A stretch of 64,000 bases of DNA from Evansella sp. AB-P1 (GCF_029688925.1 NZ_JARUKY010000006.1:124001-188000); one strand, 5' to 3'; numbered from the stretch's first letter, positions 35,071 through 45,069 are shown. The notes: a model not told the origin generated them from the letters alone. A program made the numbers and translations.

Positions 35071-35116
35071 ATAAAAGCGAGCTCATTCGTTAATTAGACG
35101 ATTGAGTCGCTTTTAT
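35071..35116 (-). terminator. Terminator of the 172-residue membrane protein gene
   Basis: ATAAAAGCGA/TCGCTTTTAT outer arms with CTCA/TGAG and CGT/ACG inside. Confidence 0.7.
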
Positions 35117-35201
35117 AATCTTAATACGTTATAGCTCGTATCCATTATGAATAATGATCCTTCCTGATTGTATTTAAATTGGATATATAACTTAGATGCA
35201 C

Positions 35202-35720
35202 CTATGAAAGACTTTTATTTTCCAACTTTTCATATTTATATGGAAAGGTTTCACCAGTTAAATCTTGCAAAGCTTGTGATACCTTTTTTGTCGATAGGAC
35301 GTTATAGGAAAATGTTCGATATTGGTTTGGAAAACGCGCAGTAATTTCTACTAATACACGTTCGACCTCGAAGCGAACAATCTGATCCGCTTCAATCACT
35401 GTTTTAATCTTTCTAAAAATAGGTACAAAAAGGACAAAGCCATTTGTAATTACTAAATACCCTCTCTTTTCCATTCGAATTCGAACAGCATCTACAATAA
35501 GCTTGGGTTTTTCATTGACTATTGCTTTTACTTTTTGTTTTACAATAAACAGAAATAAAATGTCTACTCCAAACGTCACTAAGAAGGCAACTACTAAGCA
35601 AATGGAGGCGTAAACCCAATTCCATTGCCAAAACAAGAATGTTCCTAAACCTCCAAACAACACCCATGTAACAACATAACGGAAATATTTATCTGTAATC
35701 GGCATCGTACGATTCACCAT
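35202..35720 (-). CDS. Hypothetical membrane protein
   Basis: A 172-residue protein with two membrane helices at about 14-31 and 37-58, then a soluble domain of alternating strands (KLIVDAVRIRMEKRGYLVITNG, VLFVPIFRKIKTVIEADQIVRFEV) that could be a PH/GRAM-like fold; this is inference. No family was recognised. The ATG has AAAAAGGAGGTGAG just upstream, a strong site. It is a single gene with a terminator. Confidence 0.65.
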   Translation of the reverse strand: MVNRTMPITDKYFRYVVTWVLFGGLGTFLFWQWNWVYASICLVVAFLVTFGVDILFLFIVKQKVKAIVNEKPKLIVDAVRIRMEKRGYLVITNGFVLFVPIFRKIKTVIEADQIVRFEVERVLVEITARFPNQYRTFSYNVLSTKKVSQALQDLTGETFPYKYEKLENKSLS

Positions 35721-35921
35721 TTTCTCACCTCCTTTTTGTTATTATTTCATAAGGCTAAAAAAGTATATAAGGGTAGTTTACATAAATCAAAATGCAAATG
35801 TAGGAGAATTATGTCAGTAATAAAAAAAATATATGAATTTTCTTAAATAATTCATTATATTCCATGGGGGTAAGACTTATTCACAAGTTTTAGACAATCG
35901 GGTGTTTAATCTATGAAAAAT

Positions 35922-35953
35922 AAAGCTACTGCCTGTTTATAAACAGTAGCTTT
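35922..35953 (-). terminator. Terminator of the LtaS-type gene
   Basis: AAAGCTACTG and CAGTAGCTTT, 10 bp, followed on the minus strand by ATTTTTC. Confidence 0.75.
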
Positions 35954-36000
35954 TGAGGATGTAAACTTAATGTTTAGAAATCATTTAGAATCCATAAACC

Positions 36001-37842
36001 TTAGCGAAAGCGAAATAAATCCCCGTAAATAATTTTATCAGAATAGAAAAGCTCCCATTCTGCACGGTCCCTTAAGCTATTACAGTTTTCCAAATTTACT
36101 ATATTACCTGTTTCAGAATCGAAGCATTCATCATTATGAAATATATACTTATCAGTTATGACCGTTCCGTTTCGCAATACGACGAAATCATCTCGTTCCT
36201 CAGAAAACAAATCGCTTCCGAACATTACTTGATCCTCTTTTTCAGGAATACCTAGTAGGTTTAACAGTGTTGGCATTACGTCTATTTGACCTGACACCGT
36301 GTTTATGGTTTCCCCTTCCATCCCTGGGATGTGAATAATGAGAGGGACCTGTTCAAGTTTTACTTTGTCTACGGTACCTATCTCTTTTCCTAAAAACTCT
36401 CCAAGGGCATCATAATGGGTATCCGTAAGCCCATAATGATCACCATACATGACGATGATCGTATTTTCATATAACCCTTTTTCCTTTAACTGTTCCACCA
36501 TTATTCGCATTGATTCATCTGTGTAACGAACCGTTGGGAAAAATTTATTAAGAATCTCACTTTCAGAGTCATAAGGTTCAATAAAATGATCCTCTTCATC
36601 TAATTCATAAGGAAAGTGGTTTGTTAAAGTTAACAAAGTACTATAGAATGGCTGTGGAATCGTCGTTAAATAATTCATCGTTTGCTCCACAAAATCAATA
36701 TCCTTCAATCCCCAGCCAACAGAGTTTTCATCCGTAATTTCATACGCATCAATATCATAATAATGGTCATAACCAAGGGTCTCATACATTTCTATTCGAT
36801 TGTAAAAAGTTCCATCATTCGCATGAAAGGATGCAGTGTAATATCCCTCGTTAGAAAGTATTTCAGGTAATGCTTCATATTCATTATTATCATGGGTATG
36901 GAAAACTGCACCTCTCCCTAAAGGATAAAGAGAATTATTGATTAAAAATTCTGCATCGGATGTTTTCCCTTGCCCCGTTTGATAATAAAAGTTATCAAAA
37001 TAAAAGCTTTCTTTTATGAATTCATTTAAAAACGGTGTAATCTCTTCTCCATTCACAGTTTCACCTATGAAAAAGTTTTCAAATGATTCTAGAGAAACAG
37101 ATATGACATTCATGTCTTTTGCCACGCCAAAAAATTCTTCGTTTGTAGGAGTTTCATATTTTTCAAGATGCTCATTAATACGGTTCCAGTCGTCTTTATC
37201 AGCAAAAACCGTCTGACTTCTTGTAGTCGTATGGATAAAAACATCGTAAATATAAAAGTTATATAAACCAATTTTTTGAACAATGTGGTCTCTGTTAAAG
37301 GAATGTGCCCTCGTTTCAGAATTGTCTACTTGCATCATTAAAAAAATCGTTATTGCAGCAATTCCAATAACAGCATATTTGCTTTTTGACTTACGTAATG
37401 ACACCTGTGTTACAGAGAGTCCAATATTCTTTTTAAACGATAAAAATCCGATAATGATTACATCTAAAAAGTAAAAAATATCATACCATTGAATAAGTTC
37501 AAAAATACTAGTACTCAAATCACCCATATTTGCACTCATTACAAGCATTGGTAGGGTTATGATGTCACTAAATTCCCGATAATAAACTGTATTGGAATAA
37601 AGAACGGTAGCTAGTAATATGGTGATCACTAAGAAGTACTTTTTTTGAATGGATGGTCTAAAAACCAAACCGAGAAAGAAGATAATAAGTAAAAATGCTA
37701 AGGGGTTAAAGGCAAAAATAATGGCTTCTGTATATTGATTAATATTGATATTAAACGTATAGCTAGAAACGATAAATGTCTTTAACCATAACAATACTAA
37801 GCAAAACAGCATAAAACTATGGTTTTTGACAAACTTTTTCAT
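36001..37842 (-). CDS. Lipoteichoic acid synthase family protein (LtaS/YfnI/YqgS type)
   Basis: A 613-residue membrane sulfatase-fold protein with five N-terminal helices (within residues 1-170) and an outer catalytic domain. Metal and catalytic residues are E252 (VSLESFENF), nucleophile T294 (TGQGKTSDAEF) and D-H in MYGDHYG. LtaS enzymes add glycerol phosphate from phosphatidylglycerol to lipoteichoic acid; Bacillus has several paralogues, one (YfnI) controlled by SigM. A promoter of ECF type lies just upstream here, pointing to an envelope-stress role. Which paralogue it is cannot be settled. Confidence 0.87.
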   Translation of the reverse strand: MKKFVKNHSFMLFCLVLLWLKTFIVSSYTFNININQYTEAIIFAFNPLAFLLIIFFLGLVFRPSIQKKYFLVITILLATVLYSNTVYYREFSDIITLPMLVMSANMGDLSTSIFELIQWYDIFYFLDVIIIGFLSFKKNIGLSVTQVSLRKSKSKYAVIGIAAITIFLMMQVDNSETRAHSFNRDHIVQKIGLYNFYIYDVFIHTTTRSQTVFADKDDWNRINEHLEKYETPTNEEFFGVAKDMNVISVSLESFENFFIGETVNGEEITPFLNEFIKESFYFDNFYYQTGQGKTSDAEFLINNSLYPLGRGAVFHTHDNNEYEALPEILSNEGYYTASFHANDGTFYNRIEMYETLGYDHYYDIDAYEITDENSVGWGLKDIDFVEQTMNYLTTIPQPFYSTLLTLTNHFPYELDEEDHFIEPYDSESEILNKFFPTVRYTDESMRIMVEQLKEKGLYENTIIVMYGDHYGLTDTHYDALGEFLGKEIGTVDKVKLEQVPLIIHIPGMEGETINTVSGQIDVMPTLLNLLGIPEKEDQVMFGSDLFSEERDDFVVLRNGTVITDKYIFHNDECFDSETGNIVNLENCNSLRDRAEWELFYSDKIIYGDLFRFR

Positions 37843-37902
37843 CTGAACTGCATCCCTTTCTATCTTTTATAAAAGCATGTGCTCACAACTGTACATACTA
37901 TA

Positions 37903-37931
37903 TAGACGTGATACACTCCAAAATAGTTTCA
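37903..37931 (-). promoter_or_regulatory. Putative ECF sigma promoter of the LtaS-type gene
   Basis: Minus strand TGAAAC, 17 nt, CGTCTA: a full match to the -35 and -10 of SigM/SigX-type promoters, about 60 bp before the start codon. The -10 is identical to that upstream of the sigma factor gene in this window. Confidence 0.7.
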
Positions 37932-38085
37932 CATTTACATTATTTAAGAGACTTAATATTTATTACCCGTTTTTCAAACTTTTTAAGCCTAACTTTTTTT
38001 ATATGGTATTCAACCTTCGAAATACGTGGTACAAAATCTTAGATCTATAAACATAAATGCTTAATTTCATTACGCGTTGTGTGAA

Positions 38086-38335
38086 GTTTTAATTGTATGG
38101 GGATGGGAAGTCTACTCTGAAAATAGGAACGGTTCAGCTTGGCTGCATTCTATATTACCGCAAACTTGCTTTTCCGATTTGCAGGCTTATTGGAGGGCTT
38201 CTATACTACTGCAAACCTTCTTTTTTCCCTTTTGCAGACTCATTAAAGACCGCAAAGCCGCAAAATCATGAGAAGTGCTAGCATTGAGAGAACAGTTTCA
38301 TTCTCAATGGTGCAAATCTTCACCTGCACGGACTT
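38086..38335. repeat. Dispersed repeat locus with degenerate 51-52-bp units
   Basis: It begins with GTCTACTCTGAAAATAGGAA and GGTTCAGC, the leader seen at 16.08 and 49.55 kb. ACCGCAAAC and ACTGCAAAC then recur 51 nt apart, followed by a shorter degenerate unit and a hairpin (GGTGCA/TGCACG) near 38310-38330. No gene is supported in 37932-38442. Confidence 0.7.
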
Positions 38336-38442
38336 CTAGAATGGTAAATATTGTTCATAATTCATGAAAAATTTGAAAATACTATTGAAGCTGATACAAT
38401 TAAAGCGAATGACTGTATGACTTATTGAAAAGGGGTATGTAA

Positions 38443-39675
38443 ATGAAATCATTTGAAGAAAAGTTAGAAAAATATGCAGAATTAGCGGTAAAGATTGGTG
38501 TTAATATTCAAAAGGGACAAACACTTGTCATTAATTCACCTATTTCTTCTGCTGATTTTACTCGTTTAGTGGCTAAAAAAGCATATGAAGTTGGGGCAAA
38601 AAATGTGCATGTTGAATGGAATGATGATGATCTATTACGCATGAAGTATGACATGGCACCATTTGAAGCTTTTACGGAATTTCCTCAATGGAAAGCAGAA
38701 GGATATGAAAAGCTGGCAGAAGAAGGCGCCGCTTTTATGACGATCAAATCCACAGATCCAGAGCTCTTAAAAGGCGTTGATCCTGAAAAAATCGCAGCTG
38801 CAAATAAAGCTAGCGGTCAAGCGATGGATACATTTAGAAGTTACATACAATCGGATAAAATAAGCTGGCTTGTTATTTCTGCACCATCTAAAGCTTGGGC
38901 TGCAAAAGTATTTCCTAATGCGCCAGAAGAAGAGCAAGAGGCGAAGCTTTGGGAAGCAATGTTTGAAGCGACTCGTGTAAATACAGCTGATCCTGTAGCC
39001 GCTTGGAAAGAGCATGATCAAAATCTTCAAAACAAAGCCAAATTTTTGAACGAGAAAAAATATACACAACTACAATTTAAAGCTCCTGGTACTGATCTTA
39101 AGATCGACCTTCCTGAAGGGCACATTTGGATTGGTGGAGGTGGCCCAACTCAGAATGGCGTCCATTTCGTTGCCAACATGCCAACAGAGGAAGTGTTTAC
39201 TGCACCGAAGAAGGATGGGGTTAACGGGACTGTTACTAATACAAAGCCTTTGAATTATGGTGGGAATACGATAGATGGCTTTTCGTTAACATTTGAAAAC
39301 GGTAAAGTCGTTGATTTTAAAGCAGAAGTTGGAGAAGATACACTCAAGCATCTATTAGACACGGATGAAGGAGCAAGGTTCTTAGGTGAGGTTGCTCTTG
39401 TACCACATAGTTCCCCTATTTCTCAATCCGGAATTTTGTTTTATAACACGTTATACGACGAGAATGCATCCAATCATATTGCATTAGGAAGCGCTTATTC
39501 TACATGTATCGAAACTGGAGCAACAATGACGAAGGAAGAGCTTGCTGCTGCTGGTTTAAATACGAGCATTACCCACGTAGATTTCATGATTGGATCTGCC
39601 GACATGAATATTGATGGTTTGAAGGAAGATGGTTCTACTGAAGCAATTTTCCGTAATGGTGAATGGGCTGTTTAA
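38443..39675 (+). CDS. M29 family aminopeptidase (AmpS-like)
   Basis: A 410-residue metallo-aminopeptidase of family M29, removing N-terminal residues from peptides. Metal-ligand regions are ANMPTEEVFTAP, GEVALVPHSSPIS, LYDENASNHIALGSAY and THVDFMIGS, in the order known for AmpS/AmpT. The length is standard. AAAAGGGG precedes the ATG. It is a single gene with a terminator. Confidence 0.92.
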   Translation: MKSFEEKLEKYAELAVKIGVNIQKGQTLVINSPISSADFTRLVAKKAYEVGAKNVHVEWNDDDLLRMKYDMAPFEAFTEFPQWKAEGYEKLAEEGAAFMTIKSTDPELLKGVDPEKIAAANKASGQAMDTFRSYIQSDKISWLVISAPSKAWAAKVFPNAPEEEQEAKLWEAMFEATRVNTADPVAAWKEHDQNLQNKAKFLNEKKYTQLQFKAPGTDLKIDLPEGHIWIGGGGPTQNGVHFVANMPTEEVFTAPKKDGVNGTVTNTKPLNYGGNTIDGFSLTFENGKVVDFKAEVGEDTLKHLLDTDEGARFLGEVALVPHSSPISQSGILFYNTLYDENASNHIALGSAYSTCIETGATMTKEELAAAGLNTSITHVDFMIGSADMNIDGLKEDGSTEAIFRNGEWAV

Positions 39676-39775
39676 AAAATTTGTTAAAATTACGAAAGCT
39701 AGTTGAGAACCACACACATTCTTCAAACATTTTCCAGCTAATGTTTTCGTACAATTTGATATTATATAACGATTA

Positions 39776-39816
39776 AACCTAGCATAGTGGATGCAAACCA
39801 CTTGCTAGGTTTTCTT
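39776..39816 (+). terminator. Terminator of the M29 aminopeptidase gene
   Basis: AACCTAGC and GCTAGGTT with GTGG/CCAC inside, then TTTCTTATTT. Confidence 0.75.
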
Positions 39817-39911
39817 ATTTCAATAATAAATTTTCAGTTTTTTCAAAAAATATTACTTTTTTTCTGGTGAACGAAATATACTAGATCATCAAATGTACAA
39901 GGGGTGATTGT

Positions 39912-41270
39912 ATGGCGGAAAGGATTGAACATTGGCTTGATGTGATTAATGGAGTCGTGTGGGGACCTCCGATGCTTATTTTGATTGTTGGGACAGGTAT
40001 CTTCTTGACGGTACGCCTTGCATTTTTACAATTTCGTACTCTACCTTATGCATTAAAGCTTGCCTTTAGTCGGAAGGCTCAGGACAAGAAATCACCTGGG
40101 GATATTTCTCACTTCCAAGCATTAACAACGGCACTAGCAGCAACAATTGGTACAGGGAATATTGCTGGGGTTGCTACCGCAGTCGTTCTTGGGGGACCGG
40201 GGGCTGTATTTTGGATGTGGATTTCTGCATTATTTGGAATGGCTACAAAATATGCGGAAGCCATTCTTGCGGTTAAATATCGCGTTCAAAATAAGAAAGG
40301 AGAATTTTCTGGTGGTCCAATGTATTACATTGAAAAGGGCTTAAAGCTTAAGTGGCTTGCAGTACTTTTCGCAATCTTTGGTGCTATCGCTGCATTTGGA
40401 ATAGGGAATGTGGTGCAATCAAATGAAGTATCTTCTGCATTAAACAATGCTTTTAGTATTCCACCATTTGTTACTGGTCTTGTATTAACCATTTTAGCTG
40501 GTCTCGTCATAATCGGTGGAATAAAAAGTATTGGTAAAGTAACAGCATATGTTGTACCATTTATGGCCCTTTTCTATGTTCTTGCAGGACTTACCATTAT
40601 TATTATGAATTTTGACCTAGTACCGGCAGCTGTAACTACGATTTTCTCAGAAGCATTTTCACCTGCTGCTGTTATAGGTGGTGGAATTGGGGCAGCTATT
40701 CGATACGGGGTTGCCCGTGGTGTTTTCTCAAACGAAGCTGGTCTCGGGTCTGCTCCAATTGCCGCAGCGGCCGCTAGAACCGATTATCCTGGGCGACAAG
40801 CTCTCGTTTCCATGACACAGGTTTTTATTGATACGATTATCGTATGTTCCATTACAGGTATCTCTATTGTCATGGCGGGAATTTACTTTGACGGTTTAGA
40901 TGGCGCAGCCTTAACTGCCCAATCCTTTGAGTTCTTCTTAGGTGGGGCTGGATCAACCATCGTTACAATAGGGCTTACCTTCTTCGCCTTCTCTACTATT
41001 TTAGGCTGGTCCTATTACGGGGAAAAGTGCTTTAATTACTTGTTTAAAGAGGAAAGCACGAAATACTATAGAATACTATTTGTTTTATTGGTTTTTGTTG
41101 GTGCACTAGGTTCAAATGCAATTATTTGGCACTTTGCAGATGCCATGAATGCATTGATGGCAGTACCAAACTTAATCGGACTCCTTGGTCTTTCTGGTAT
41201 TGTTGTAGCAGAGACCCATCGTTTCTTGAAGGTAGCGAGAGAAGAAAAGGAACAGAACAAAGCTTCATAG
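39912..41270 (+). CDS. Sodium:alanine/glycine symporter (AGCS family)
   Basis: A 452-residue transporter with about 11 membrane helices, importing alanine or glycine with sodium or protons. Family signatures are FQALTTALAATIGTGNIAGVA, GGPGAVFWMW and the SNEAGLGSAPIAAAAA segment. It resembles B. subtilis AlsT and related carriers. AAGGGGTG precedes the ATG. It is monocistronic and followed by a terminator. Substrate choice between alanine, glycine and glutamine cannot be made here. Confidence 0.9.
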   Translation: MAERIEHWLDVINGVVWGPPMLILIVGTGIFLTVRLAFLQFRTLPYALKLAFSRKAQDKKSPGDISHFQALTTALAATIGTGNIAGVATAVVLGGPGAVFWMWISALFGMATKYAEAILAVKYRVQNKKGEFSGGPMYYIEKGLKLKWLAVLFAIFGAIAAFGIGNVVQSNEVSSALNNAFSIPPFVTGLVLTILAGLVIIGGIKSIGKVTAYVVPFMALFYVLAGLTIIIMNFDLVPAAVTTIFSEAFSPAAVIGGGIGAAIRYGVARGVFSNEAGLGSAPIAAAAARTDYPGRQALVSMTQVFIDTIIVCSITGISIVMAGIYFDGLDGAALTAQSFEFFLGGAGSTIVTIGLTFFAFSTILGWSYYGEKCFNYLFKEESTKYYRILFVLLVFVGALGSNAIIWHFADAMNALMAVPNLIGLLGLSGIVVAETHRFLKVAREEKEQNKAS

Positions 41271-41310
41271 CTTAAAAATATATTATTATAAGAAATTTCA
41301 GAAAAATTTG

Positions 41311-41348
41311 AAGGTTGTTGCAGTTTATTTGCAGCAGCCTTTTTATTA
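41311..41348 (+). terminator. Terminator of the AGCS symporter gene
   Basis: AAGGTTGTTGCA and TGCAGCAGCCTT (two G-U pairs) followed by TTTTATT. Confidence 0.75.
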
Positions 41349-41515
41349 TTGTGAATATTATGTGAATAAGTTGATGGATAAAACACAATTTTCAGACCTT
41401 TTTTATTATAAATAAACATATATATGCATAATTATAAAAATAACTCTTGCATAATTAAAATTATTCTATTAAAATAAATTTTATTGAATATTTATTAATC
41501 TACGAGGTGAGTAAT

Positions 41516-42895
41516 TTGAGTAAGAATAATACAAATAAAAGTGAAAATGGAACGGAATCTCGTTTTTCTATATGGAAGTTTCTTATACCTTCATTAATTG
41601 GTATAGGATTGTTTATGACTCCACTCCCTGCTGGTGAGGATGGGGGTATAACGATTCCTGTTTCTATGTTAGCTGACTGGCTCGGCGGTGTGTTAGGGGA
41701 TGCACTTCCTGCAATCATGGTAATCGTTATTGCAATAAGTGTATTAGGGGTCATTATTCAAAAATGGATTAAACCAAGAGCAATGGCTAAAAGTCCGTTT
41801 TTTAAAAGTCTGTTTGACATTTCAGTATTTTGGTTTATTGTGAGAATCGTTGCATTGCTATTAGTCGTTATGACGTTTTTCCAAATTGGACCTGAATGGG
41901 TTCATGACGAATATACAGGCGGACTATTACTATATGATTTATTACCAATTCTCTTTACGATCTTTTTATTTGCTGGATTGTTTTTGCCTTTACTTTTAAG
42001 CTTTGGTTTATTGGAGTTTGTAGGTGCCTTATTAACAAAGGTCATGCGTCCACTATTTAAGCTACCAGGACGTTCTTCTGTCGATGCTTTAACATCTTGG
42101 TTAGGAGATGGAACGCTAGGGGTTGTTTTAACGAATAAACAATATGAAGAAGGCTTCTACTCTAAGCGAGAAGCAGCTGTCATCGGAACAACATTCTCTA
42201 TCGTTTCTATTACCTTTTCTCTTGTTGTACTAGAGTACGTTGAACTAGGGGACATGTTCTTCCAATTTTATATGACGATCTTTATCGCTGGTTTTGTTGC
42301 AGCAATTATTATGCCACGTATTCCACCGTTGTCTAGAAAGTCCACTACGTATTCAAACGGACAAGAGGGTCAGCTAGATGAGACAATCCCTTCTGGCTTT
42401 AATGCATTCAGTTGGGGTTTAAAGATGGCGAAGAAACGTGCAGATAAAAACGCAAGTGTAGGGTTATTTTTCCAAAATGGTTTTAAAAACGTATTAGATA
42501 TGTGGCTTGGTGTTGTGCCAGTTGTCATGGCCATCGGAACAATCGGGGTTATTATTGCGGAATTCACACCTGTATTCACTTGGTTAGGGGCGCCTTTCGT
42601 TCCAGTTTTACAACTTCTTCAAGTACCTGAGGCAGCCGCTGCAGCTGAAACATTAGTTGTTGGTTTTGCTGATATGCTATTACCTGCCATTTTTGCAGGT
42701 GGAATCGAAAGTGAAATGACACGATTTATCATTGCCTGTGTATCTGTAACTCAGCTTATTTACTTGTCAGAGGTAGGGGGCGTATTACTAGGGTCCAAAA
42801 TTCCAGTACGTTTCAGAGACTTAGTAGCCATTTTCTTATTGAGAACATTAATTACTTTACCAATCATTACATTATTGGCGCACATTATTTTTTAA
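41516..42895 (+). CDS. YjiH family membrane protein (nucleoside-recognition/Gate domain)
   Basis: A 459-residue membrane protein with about nine to ten helices and the Gate domain of nucleoside-transporter-like proteins (LTSWLGDGTLGVVLTNKQY, VGFADMLLPAIFAGGIESE, ISLxQLIYLSEVG-like end). The exact function is unknown; relatives lie near transport and peptidase genes. TTG at 41516 is used, 5 nt after GAGGTGA; a GTG at 41507 lies in that site. It is convergent with the lipoprotein region. Confidence 0.8.
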   Translation: MSKNNTNKSENGTESRFSIWKFLIPSLIGIGLFMTPLPAGEDGGITIPVSMLADWLGGVLGDALPAIMVIVIAISVLGVIIQKWIKPRAMAKSPFFKSLFDISVFWFIVRIVALLLVVMTFFQIGPEWVHDEYTGGLLLYDLLPILFTIFLFAGLFLPLLLSFGLLEFVGALLTKVMRPLFKLPGRSSVDALTSWLGDGTLGVVLTNKQYEEGFYSKREAAVIGTTFSIVSITFSLVVLEYVELGDMFFQFYMTIFIAGFVAAIIMPRIPPLSRKSTTYSNGQEGQLDETIPSGFNAFSWGLKMAKKRADKNASVGLFFQNGFKNVLDMWLGVVPVVMAIGTIGVIIAEFTPVFTWLGAPFVPVLQLLQVPEAAAAAETLVVGFADMLLPAIFAGGIESEMTRFIIACVSVTQLIYLSEVGGVLLGSKIPVRFRDLVAIFLLRTLITLPIITLLAHIIF

Positions 42896-42938
42896 GGGAC
42901 AGGAGGGACAGGGACCTTGTCCCAAAATTTAATCAATA

Positions 42939-42980
42939 AAAACACGACTTACAAAGGTTAATTCTCGTAAGTCGTGTTTT
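42939..42980. terminator. Hairpin AAAACACGACTTAC, copy 1
   Basis: AAAACACGACTTAC/GTAAGTCGTGTTTT, perfect 14-bp stem at the end of yjiH. The same stem recurs at 45244-45285 and 46153-46193, each just before lipoprotein-gene sequences, so it travels with the duplicated segment. Confidence 0.8.
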
Positions 42981-43000
42981 CTATTTCATCACTATTATGA

Positions 43001-43106
43001 GGTTAATTCATTATTGTTACTCTTTCAACTACTAGTATAGATCCTGCTTCATCTAGATTGATTACTTGTGTAAAAGCTTCTACTCTATTACCTACATCTA
43101 CATAAT
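43001..43106 (-). pseudogene. 3' fragment of a small lipoprotein gene
   Basis: The minus strand encodes DVGNRVEAFTQVINLDEAG then SILVVERVTIMN and a stop, nearly identical to the end of the intact lipoprotein gene at 46216-46572. It joins directly to sequence matching that gene's start region (ATTAAC and CGCCTCTTTT), so it is an internal deletion of about 250 bp. Confidence 0.85.
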
Positions 43107-43199
43107 TAACGCGCCTCTTTTCAATCTACTAAATGATTAAGCATTATACTAAAAATCCCCATCATGTAGCTCTATTATCTTATCTAATACTTAACAGCC

Positions 43200-43535
43200 T
43201 CAATCTATTATTCTTACTCTATCCCCCCTTGTGCCTTGTGGATCGGTATCATCAAGGTCGGTATTGGGTAACAATACTTCTACCTGGTTTCCTACATGTA
43301 AATCTTCAAGTTCAATGATTTCTCCATCCTTATTAATTATTTCAGCATCAGATACTCCAACAACTAATAAGCTGCCAGAAACGTGTGTATCTTCAAAATT
43401 ACCTTTGATAGTAATATTTGGTCTTCCGGAACCTAAAGTTTCTACAACTTCCCCATAAATAATGATTTCTGGATCATCTGACTCGCTAGTTGTACACCCT
43501 GTTATAAAAAACAATAACAAAATGATAAAACTCAT
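43200..43535 (-). CDS. Small predicted lipoprotein, paralogue 1 (start codon altered)
   Basis: A 111-residue product from ATG at 43535. It has a short signal sequence with lipobox FFITGC and a beta-rich body (EIIIYGEVVET, INKDGEIIELEDLHVGNQVEVLL, GDRVRIID), perhaps an OB-like fold. It is close to the paralogue at 46669-47016, but the ATG used there is ATT here, leaving an internal ATG about 11 nt from the AAGGA site and a shortened signal peptide. Function unknown; expression uncertain. Confidence 0.65.
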   Translation of the reverse strand: MSFIILLLFFITGCTTSESDDPEIIIYGEVVETLGSGRPNITIKGNFEDTHVSGSLLVVGVSDAEIINKDGEIIELEDLHVGNQVEVLLPNTDLDDTDPQGTRGDRVRIID

Positions 43536-43711
43536 CTTCCATTTAATCCTTCTTTCCCCCTTTTAATCTAATTAATGGCTAATATACTATTCTATCAATA
43601 CCATGTTTATCCTACAAATGACTATGATCATTTTTACACTTTATGGTTGAAATTCTTTCTATATAGAAATCTACTAGAAAGTACTATTTGAGAATTTTTA
43701 CAATTTAAACA

Positions 43712-44940
43712 TCAATTTCTACGTGGTTCATTATAGTATAAAACTGAACTAAGGTTGAGCTCACTCTGAATGAGGTGGTACGGAGTAAAAGCTGCTTGAT
43801 TTTGATTAGTTCCTTGGTGGACACCTCGGACTCTTACATACCCACTTCCCGTGTATCTGTCGGTGATAGTTCCTCCACTGTCACCCTTTTCGCGATCATA
43901 TGTTGCACGATTTATAATGATAGTACCATGACATTTAGTGTGGTTTTTTTGTGTATTAACAGCAACTATCCTACCGTTTGTGCTACCTGTTTTATAACCA
44001 TGCTTTGTTACATAATCACCTTCGTACTGGTTTATCCTGGAACCATTTATACTAACTCCTCCATAAGCTCTCCCAACTACTTGTCTGTTGTTTCGGATTG
44101 AACAAAAGATGCATCTATATTAGGGGATTGTCTTGTTATTATACCTGCGTTAACTGAATTACCTTGTTGAACATAACTGCCTAATTGGTTAAAAAAAGAA
44201 TTTTCTCCATGTGCATGTGTAACCCAACCGTATCTTCCATTATTATCAACAGCAGCAAACCCTACAGAAGATCGCGCAGACATACCAGTTCTATTGATTA
44301 CCACTCCCCCTATAATTGGGTCATATGCACTTAGTCTAGAATCATCACTTGTTTCAACACCTAACTGAATTACAATCGCCGGGTGATCCATAAAAACGGA
44401 TTTAATTGTTTCTTTTACATCCTCATTAGTATTTTTAACTTCAATAAAATATCTATTGTATCTTCTGCTTACATATCCTCCTTGTAAGTGAACACCTTCT
44501 TCTTTTAATATTTCTGGATAATTGAATAACTTTTCACTGATATCAACTAATTCTTGTTTCGAGTACTTAACATCAAAAAATTTAATATATTCTTCTTTTC
44601 CCGAAGGAATCAAATCCTTAGCTTTCTCAGTGAAAGTATTTATAGAGCTATGATTTTTAACAATACCAATATTTAATTTTCCATCATTATCAAAATACAC
44701 ACCTCCAAATAATTCTCCATTTTTATCAATTGCCTTCAATTCTTCAACTATTTCATCAACTATTTCACTACTCTCCAAGTAGTTTTTTATACCTTCTTCA
44801 CTTAAGTCATTTGCTACATGAAATTCCTTTACAATATCATATACTTCTTGCTCATTGTTATTATTATTAAAAGCAATTACATTTTCTTGAAAATAAAAAA
44901 TACTGCCTATCATTAAAAAACATATAATAGAAATAGACAA
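43712..44940 (-). pseudogene. S1-type (alpha-lytic-like) secreted serine protease, frameshifted
   Basis: Frame 1 (to the stop at 44077) encodes a signal sequence, a prodomain, then the catalytic His (RYGWVTHAHG) and Asp (NIDASFV) regions. The other frame, from about 44100 to the stop at 43712, continues with QVVGRAYGGVSINGS, VTKHGYKTGSTNG and the serine motif EKGDSGGTIT. One base is missing or added near 44080-44105. The start is also odd: GGAGGAG is followed at the right distance by ATA, not ATG, before KKGF. It is either dead or needs frameshifting. Confidence 0.8.
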
Positions 44941-45069
44941 AATAAAACCTTTTTTTATTTTTATCTCCTCCGCAGGTAAATTTAATTTGTTTAATTCTTA
45001 TCCTCTTTCCACCACTCTAATCTTTCTACAATAAAAATATCACCACACAGAAATCTCTCCTTCCTTTAA

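Noticed and set aside
38077-38281. Two overlapping plus-strand frames of about 62 codons
   Set aside because: They lie wholly in the dispersed repeat and lack ribosome sites.
43133-43318. Plus-strand frames repeated at 43133 and 46602 and antisense to the lipoproteins
   Set aside because: They are copies of the duplicated antisense DNA; the lipoprotein strand has signal peptide, lipobox and ribosome site.
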